A stretch of DNA of 9,142 nucleotides from Solirubrobacterales bacterium (GTDB lineage Bacteria; Actinomycetota; Thermoleophilia; Solirubrobacterales; Solirubrobacteraceae): positions 22,522 to 31,663 of the forward strand of contig PLBZ01000016.1 of NCBI GenBank assembly GCA_003134675.1, in the 5' to 3' direction. Position 1 is the stretch's first letter. The number at the start of each line of letters is the position of its first letter. A model generated the notes under the pieces. That model had not been told where the DNA came from. It made no database searches and saw nothing but the letters and a program-made list of their open reading frames with translations. A program made the translations under genes and the position numbers. Positions 7,209-9,142 of the stretch are shown here, piece after piece.

Positions 7209-7692
7209 GCCCGGACAGGCTCTGGACGGCGGCCACGATCTGCTCCGGGGTCGCCGAAGCTGGCAACTGGTGGCAGCCGTCCAGGAGCTCGCGCACCTCC
7301 GCGTCTATGTCTGACGGCACCTCGACCATTAGAGGCGTGTCGGGATAACGCGTGCGCAGTTCGCGCAAGACCTCTCGGGCCGCCTCGCGCTCGTAGCCCA
7401 GGGAGCAGACGACGAGGTCGGCGTCGTGAGCGGGGGCGCACCCCGCCGGCCCCGTCAGCGGACACTGCCCGTGTCCCTGTGGGCCGGGACAGACGGCGAC
7501 CGCATAGCCGGCGAAGCGCAAGCCGGAGGCGATCGCAAGGCCGGCCGCCTCGTCCGGGTGCTCGATGAGCACGCGCGGATGGCTCCAGCGCCAAGGCTGC
7601 GGGTCGATGTCCACGGCCCGCGCGCGGGCCGTGGAAGGTCGTGTGGGCGTCTCTTGGCGCCCCTTCGTTGCCATTGTCGGTGAGCGATGCAT
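7177..7692 (-). CDS. Receiver-like (pseudo-receiver) protein with Cys-rich insert
   Basis: A soluble protein of about 171 residues from the ATG at 7692. Its core (from HPRVLIEHPDEAAG onward) has the alternating strand/helix layout of a CheY-like receiver: RVLIEH, GYAVAV, DADLVVCSLG, PLMVEVPSD and an ending ATPEQIVAAVQSL. The strand that normally carries the phospho-Asp reads LVVCSLG, and the Lys usual before the last helix is missing, so phosphorylation is unlikely. Between the second and third strands is an insert, CPGPQGHGQCPLTGPAGC, with three Cys that could bind a metal or take part in redox chemistry (inference). The start is uncertain: ATG at 7692 has a weak AGGG site 6 nt upstream, while ATGs at 7707 and 7674 and a TTG at 7761 have none. 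The gene overlaps the UspA-like/cupredoxin gene by 32 bp, or 8 bp if that gene starts at its GTG, so the two are probably one operon and work together. Confidence 0.7.
   Translation of the reverse strand: MHRSPTMATKGRQETPTRPSTARARAVDIDPQPWRWSHPRVLIEHPDEAAGLAIASGLRFAGYAVAVCPGPQGHGQCPLTGPAGCAPAHDADLVVCSLGYEREAAREVLRELRTRYPDTPLMVEVPSDIDAEVRELLDGCHQLPASATPEQIVAAVQSLSGHAAEEDHAGA
7610..7635. repeat. Perfect 26-bp palindrome inside the pseudo-receiver gene
   Basis: Each half is 13 bp (TCCACGGCCCGCG and its exact reverse complement), with no spacer and no mismatch. It lies near the 5' end of the coding region and codes for STARARAVD in the low-complexity linker before the receiver-like core. It could be a protein-binding site just downstream of the promoter or an mRNA hairpin. 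Confidence 0.75.
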
Positions 7693-7888
7693 GGGAGCCC
7701 TGACCATAGACTCGAGAGGAGGGTCGCACGTCGTGACGAACCCGCAATCTGAGGAGGGCAAACTACGGACGCGCGTCGGCCGTGCGGAGAATCACTGAGC
7801 GACGACGGGGGTCTTCTACTGATGCGCCGGCGCGGCGCAGGGGCGAACCTGCCTGTCGAGCATCGTCACCCGATCAGGGAGTCTCTGG

Positions 7889-8458
7889 ATGTCCGTGGTG
7901 GATGGGGCTAGCGGCGCGAGCGTCGTCCCCGCAGGCAAATGGTCAGTCGACGCCCCGCGCTCGAGCGTCGCGTTCGCCGTGAAGCACATGATGGTCGCGA
8001 CAGTGAATGGTCGTTTCCGCGAGTTCGCTGGGATGCTGGAGGTGGGGTCAGGCGCCCCGCGGGCGACGGGAGTGGTCAAGGCCGCCTCGATCGACACGAA
8101 CGAGCCCGTGCGCGACGAGCACCTGCGGGACTCGTCCGACTTCTTCGACGTCGAGCGCTATCCGGAGATCAGTTTCAACTCGACGCGGATCGACTACCTC
8201 GACGGCGGGCGGTTCCGTATCGTGGGCGCCCTGACGATGCGCGGCGTCACCCGCGAGATCAAGCTCGACGCGCAGCTGGGCGTCGCGAGACGCGAGGCAG
8301 GCGGCGATGAGCGGATCGAGCTCGAGCTGCGCGGGGAGCTGAACCGCAGAGATTTTGGTCTCACCTGGAATCAGGTGCTCGAGACAGGCGGAGCGCTGCT
8401 CGGCAATAAGGTGAAGATTGCGCTCGATATCTCGGCGATGAAGAGCGAAGTGGCGTGA
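7889..8458 (+). CDS. YceI-family protein, cytoplasmic form
   Basis: A 189-residue YceI-like protein, a lipocalin-like beta-barrel family that binds isoprenoids and other amphiphiles. Family features seen in order: GKWSVDAPRSSVAFAVKHMM (17-36), VNGRFREFAGML (39-50), GVVKAASIDTNEPVRDEHLR (61-80), SSDFFDVERYPEISFNST (82-99), GALTMRGVTREIKLD (113-127), and LNRRDFGLTWN with the closing strand NKVKIALDI. Length is normal for the family. There is no signal peptide, so unlike E. coli YceI it should stay in the cytoplasm. The start is ATG 7889 with AGGGAG at 7876-7881, 7 nt upstream. It is divergent from the pseudo-receiver gene. The 196-bp gap between them holds only a short inverted repeat at 7823-7839 and no promoter I could define. 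The ligand is unknown. Confidence 0.92.
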   Translation: MSVVDGASGASVVPAGKWSVDAPRSSVAFAVKHMMVATVNGRFREFAGMLEVGSGAPRATGVVKAASIDTNEPVRDEHLRDSSDFFDVERYPEISFNSTRIDYLDGGRFRIVGALTMRGVTREIKLDAQLGVARREAGGDERIELELRGELNRRDFGLTWNQVLETGGALLGNKVKIALDISAMKSEVA

Positions 8459-8523
8459 TCTATGACCTAGCCACGTTCAGGCGGCCCAGGTAGTGAGCGT
8501 GCGCACTTGCACTGGGGGGCTCT

Positions 8524-8570
8524 TACGGATGCCTTCTCCGTAGTAGATACGGAAGAAGTCCGTATCTACT
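8524..8570. promoter_or_regulatory. Array of alternating inverted hexamers with a 12-bp perfect stem
   Basis: The hexamer TACGGA and its complement TCCGTA alternate four times, at 8524, 8537, 8548 and 8559, so spacings are 13, 11 and 11 bp, about one helical turn. The last pair sits within a perfect 12-bp inverted repeat, AGTAGATACGGA at 8542-8553 and its complement at 8559-8570, with a 5-nt loop. The array lies between the YceI stop (8458) and the next start (8635). It may be a multi-site operator for the downstream gene, a terminator for YceI, or both. Only two T follow the stem, which argues against a simple terminator. Confidence 0.6.
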
Positions 8571-8571
8571 T

Positions 8572-8595
8572 TGCCTACCTTGCGACGGTAAGGCA
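8572..8595. repeat. Imperfect inverted repeat just after the hexamer array
   Basis: TGCCTACC and GGTAAGGCA form 8 pairs with one bulged A and a 7-nt loop (TTGCGAC). It overlaps the candidate -35 box, so it could be a second operator for the downstream gene. Confidence 0.4.
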
Positions 8596-8608
8596 CCCTA
8601 ACTACATC
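8580..8608 (+). promoter_or_regulatory. Candidate promoter of the acetoacetate-decarboxylase-like gene
   Basis: TTGCGA (8580-8585) and TACATC (8603-8608) are separated by 17 bp and resemble sigma-70-type -35 and -10 boxes, the -10 poorly. Transcription would start near 8615, leaving a 20-nt leader with the ribosome site. The match is weak. Confidence 0.3.
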
Positions 8609-8634
8609 CGCTGATCCACTCGAAAGAGGTCGCG

Positions 8635-9142
8635 ATGAGAGGCTCCCCCTTCTTTGACGGCGTCGCCCAGTCCGAGGTGACGATTGCAGGTCAGCCAGCG
8701 AAGGTGCCGATCTTCTATTACGACGGCACCGCCACGCAAGCCGTGTTTGCGGCTCGCCTGGGAGCGCTGCGCGGACTGATGCCCGACCCGCGCTTCTGTC
8801 CCGCCCGGCTGGCGCCGGGCCTGGGCGCGATCGCGGTCACCTGCTTTGAGTACCGTGACACCGACCTCGGCCCGTACAACGAGCTGGCGATCTCGGTCGT
8901 CCTGAACGAGCCGTGGTTCTTGCCCAACCTCCCGGGCAGAGCTCTGATCTCGAGTCTGCGCAGACGTCAGCTGCACGCCTGGGTGCATCACCTGCCGGTC
9001 ACGACCGAGATCGCGCGGGCGGGCGGCGTGGACTTCTACAACTACCCGAAGTTCATAGCCGGAATCGACTTCCAGGAGAGCGAGGAGCGCCGCGTCTGCC
9101 GCCTGAGCGAGGGCGCCGAGCACATCCTCACGCTCTCCGGCG
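8635..9142 (+). CDS. Acetoacetate-decarboxylase-like protein, 5' part (3' end outside window)
   Basis: The first 169 residues of a protein of the acetoacetate decarboxylase (ADC) superfamily; the frame is open to the window edge. It starts at ATG 8635 after AGAGGT at 8625-8630 (4 nt spacing). Seen in order: VPIFYYDG (24-31); a segment rich in Gly and Pro; FEYRDTDLGPYNELAIS (71-87), matching the ADC Y-x-E region with Glu83; then a VVLNEPWFLP stretch and a helix; and VDFYNYPKFIAGIDF (132-146). There Lys139 in the YPK motif sits where ADC has the lysine that forms the Schiff base with the substrate. So it may decarboxylate a beta-keto acid or use the lysine for aldol-type chemistry, as some relatives do; the substrate cannot be told. 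It is presumably cytoplasmic. The upstream operator-like repeats suggest dedicated regulation. Confidence 0.88.
   Translation, partial: MRGSPFFDGVAQSEVTIAGQPAKVPIFYYDGTATQAVFAARLGALRGLMPDPRFCPARLAPGLGAIAVTCFEYRDTDLGPYNELAISVVLNEPWFLPNLPGRALISSLRRRQLHAWVHHLPVTTEIARAGGVDFYNYPKFIAGIDFQESEERRVCRLSEGAEHILTLSG

Noticed and set aside
7130..7747. A 205-codon minus-strand frame overlapping the pseudo-receiver gene
   Set aside because: Arg/Ala/Gly-rich translation without any fold, whereas the chosen frame gives a clear receiver-like pattern of strands and helices.
7823..7839. Inverted repeat TGCGCC / GGCGCA upstream of the YceI gene
   Set aside because: Six-base arms in very GC-rich sequence are likely by chance, and no promoter boxes lie around it.
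8602..9123. A 173-codon minus-strand frame opposite the decarboxylase-like gene
   Set aside because: The plus-strand frame has family motifs, the conserved YPK lysine and a ribosome site; the minus frame has none.

Overview
The window is GC-rich, densely packed bacterial DNA with actinobacterial features: an MmpL-type transporter, a GMC oxidoreductase, AGGAGG-like ribosome sites and GTG starts. The gene mix (GMC oxidase with a small membrane protein, a soluble YceI protein, an acetoacetate-decarboxylase-like protein) would suit Actinomycetota, perhaps class Thermoleophilia, but that placement is inference and no rRNA or other marker is present. No tRNA, rRNA, insertion sequence, integrase or CRISPR array was seen.

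Layout. (1) 2-1383, plus strand: the 3' part of a GMC-family FAD oxidase, overlapping by 13 bp a 113-residue two-helix membrane protein. The pair looks like one operon. (2) 1450-5070, minus strand: a 1206-residue MmpL/RND-type exporter whose central region is a long series of 14-residue (42-bp) LxxG repeats, two blocks of which are nearly identical at DNA level. (3) 5175-5972, plus strand: a MerR-family regulator divergent from the exporter. The 104-bp gap between them is unusually AT-rich and holds an imperfect 26-bp palindrome, so this looks like a regulator/efflux pair. (4) 7692-6009, minus strand: two overlapping genes. The first encodes a degenerate receiver-like protein with a Cys-rich insert. 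The second encodes a membrane protein joining a UspA-like domain to a C-terminal copper-binding cupredoxin domain. (5) 7889-8458, plus strand: a cytoplasmic YceI-family lipid-binding protein. (6) 8635-9142, plus strand: the 5' part of an acetoacetate-decarboxylase-like gene, preceded by an array of alternating inverted hexamers about one helical turn apart.

The most unusual parts are the UspA-like/cupredoxin fusion with its pseudo-receiver partner (6009-7692), the alternating operator-like array (8524-8570), the tandem duplicated MerR fold (5175-5972) and a perfect 26-bp palindrome inside a coding region (7610-7635). Several genes (GMC oxidase, YceI, decarboxylase-like protein, MmpL) belong to families that handle lipids or other hydrophobic substrates, but nothing in the sequence proves a shared pathway.
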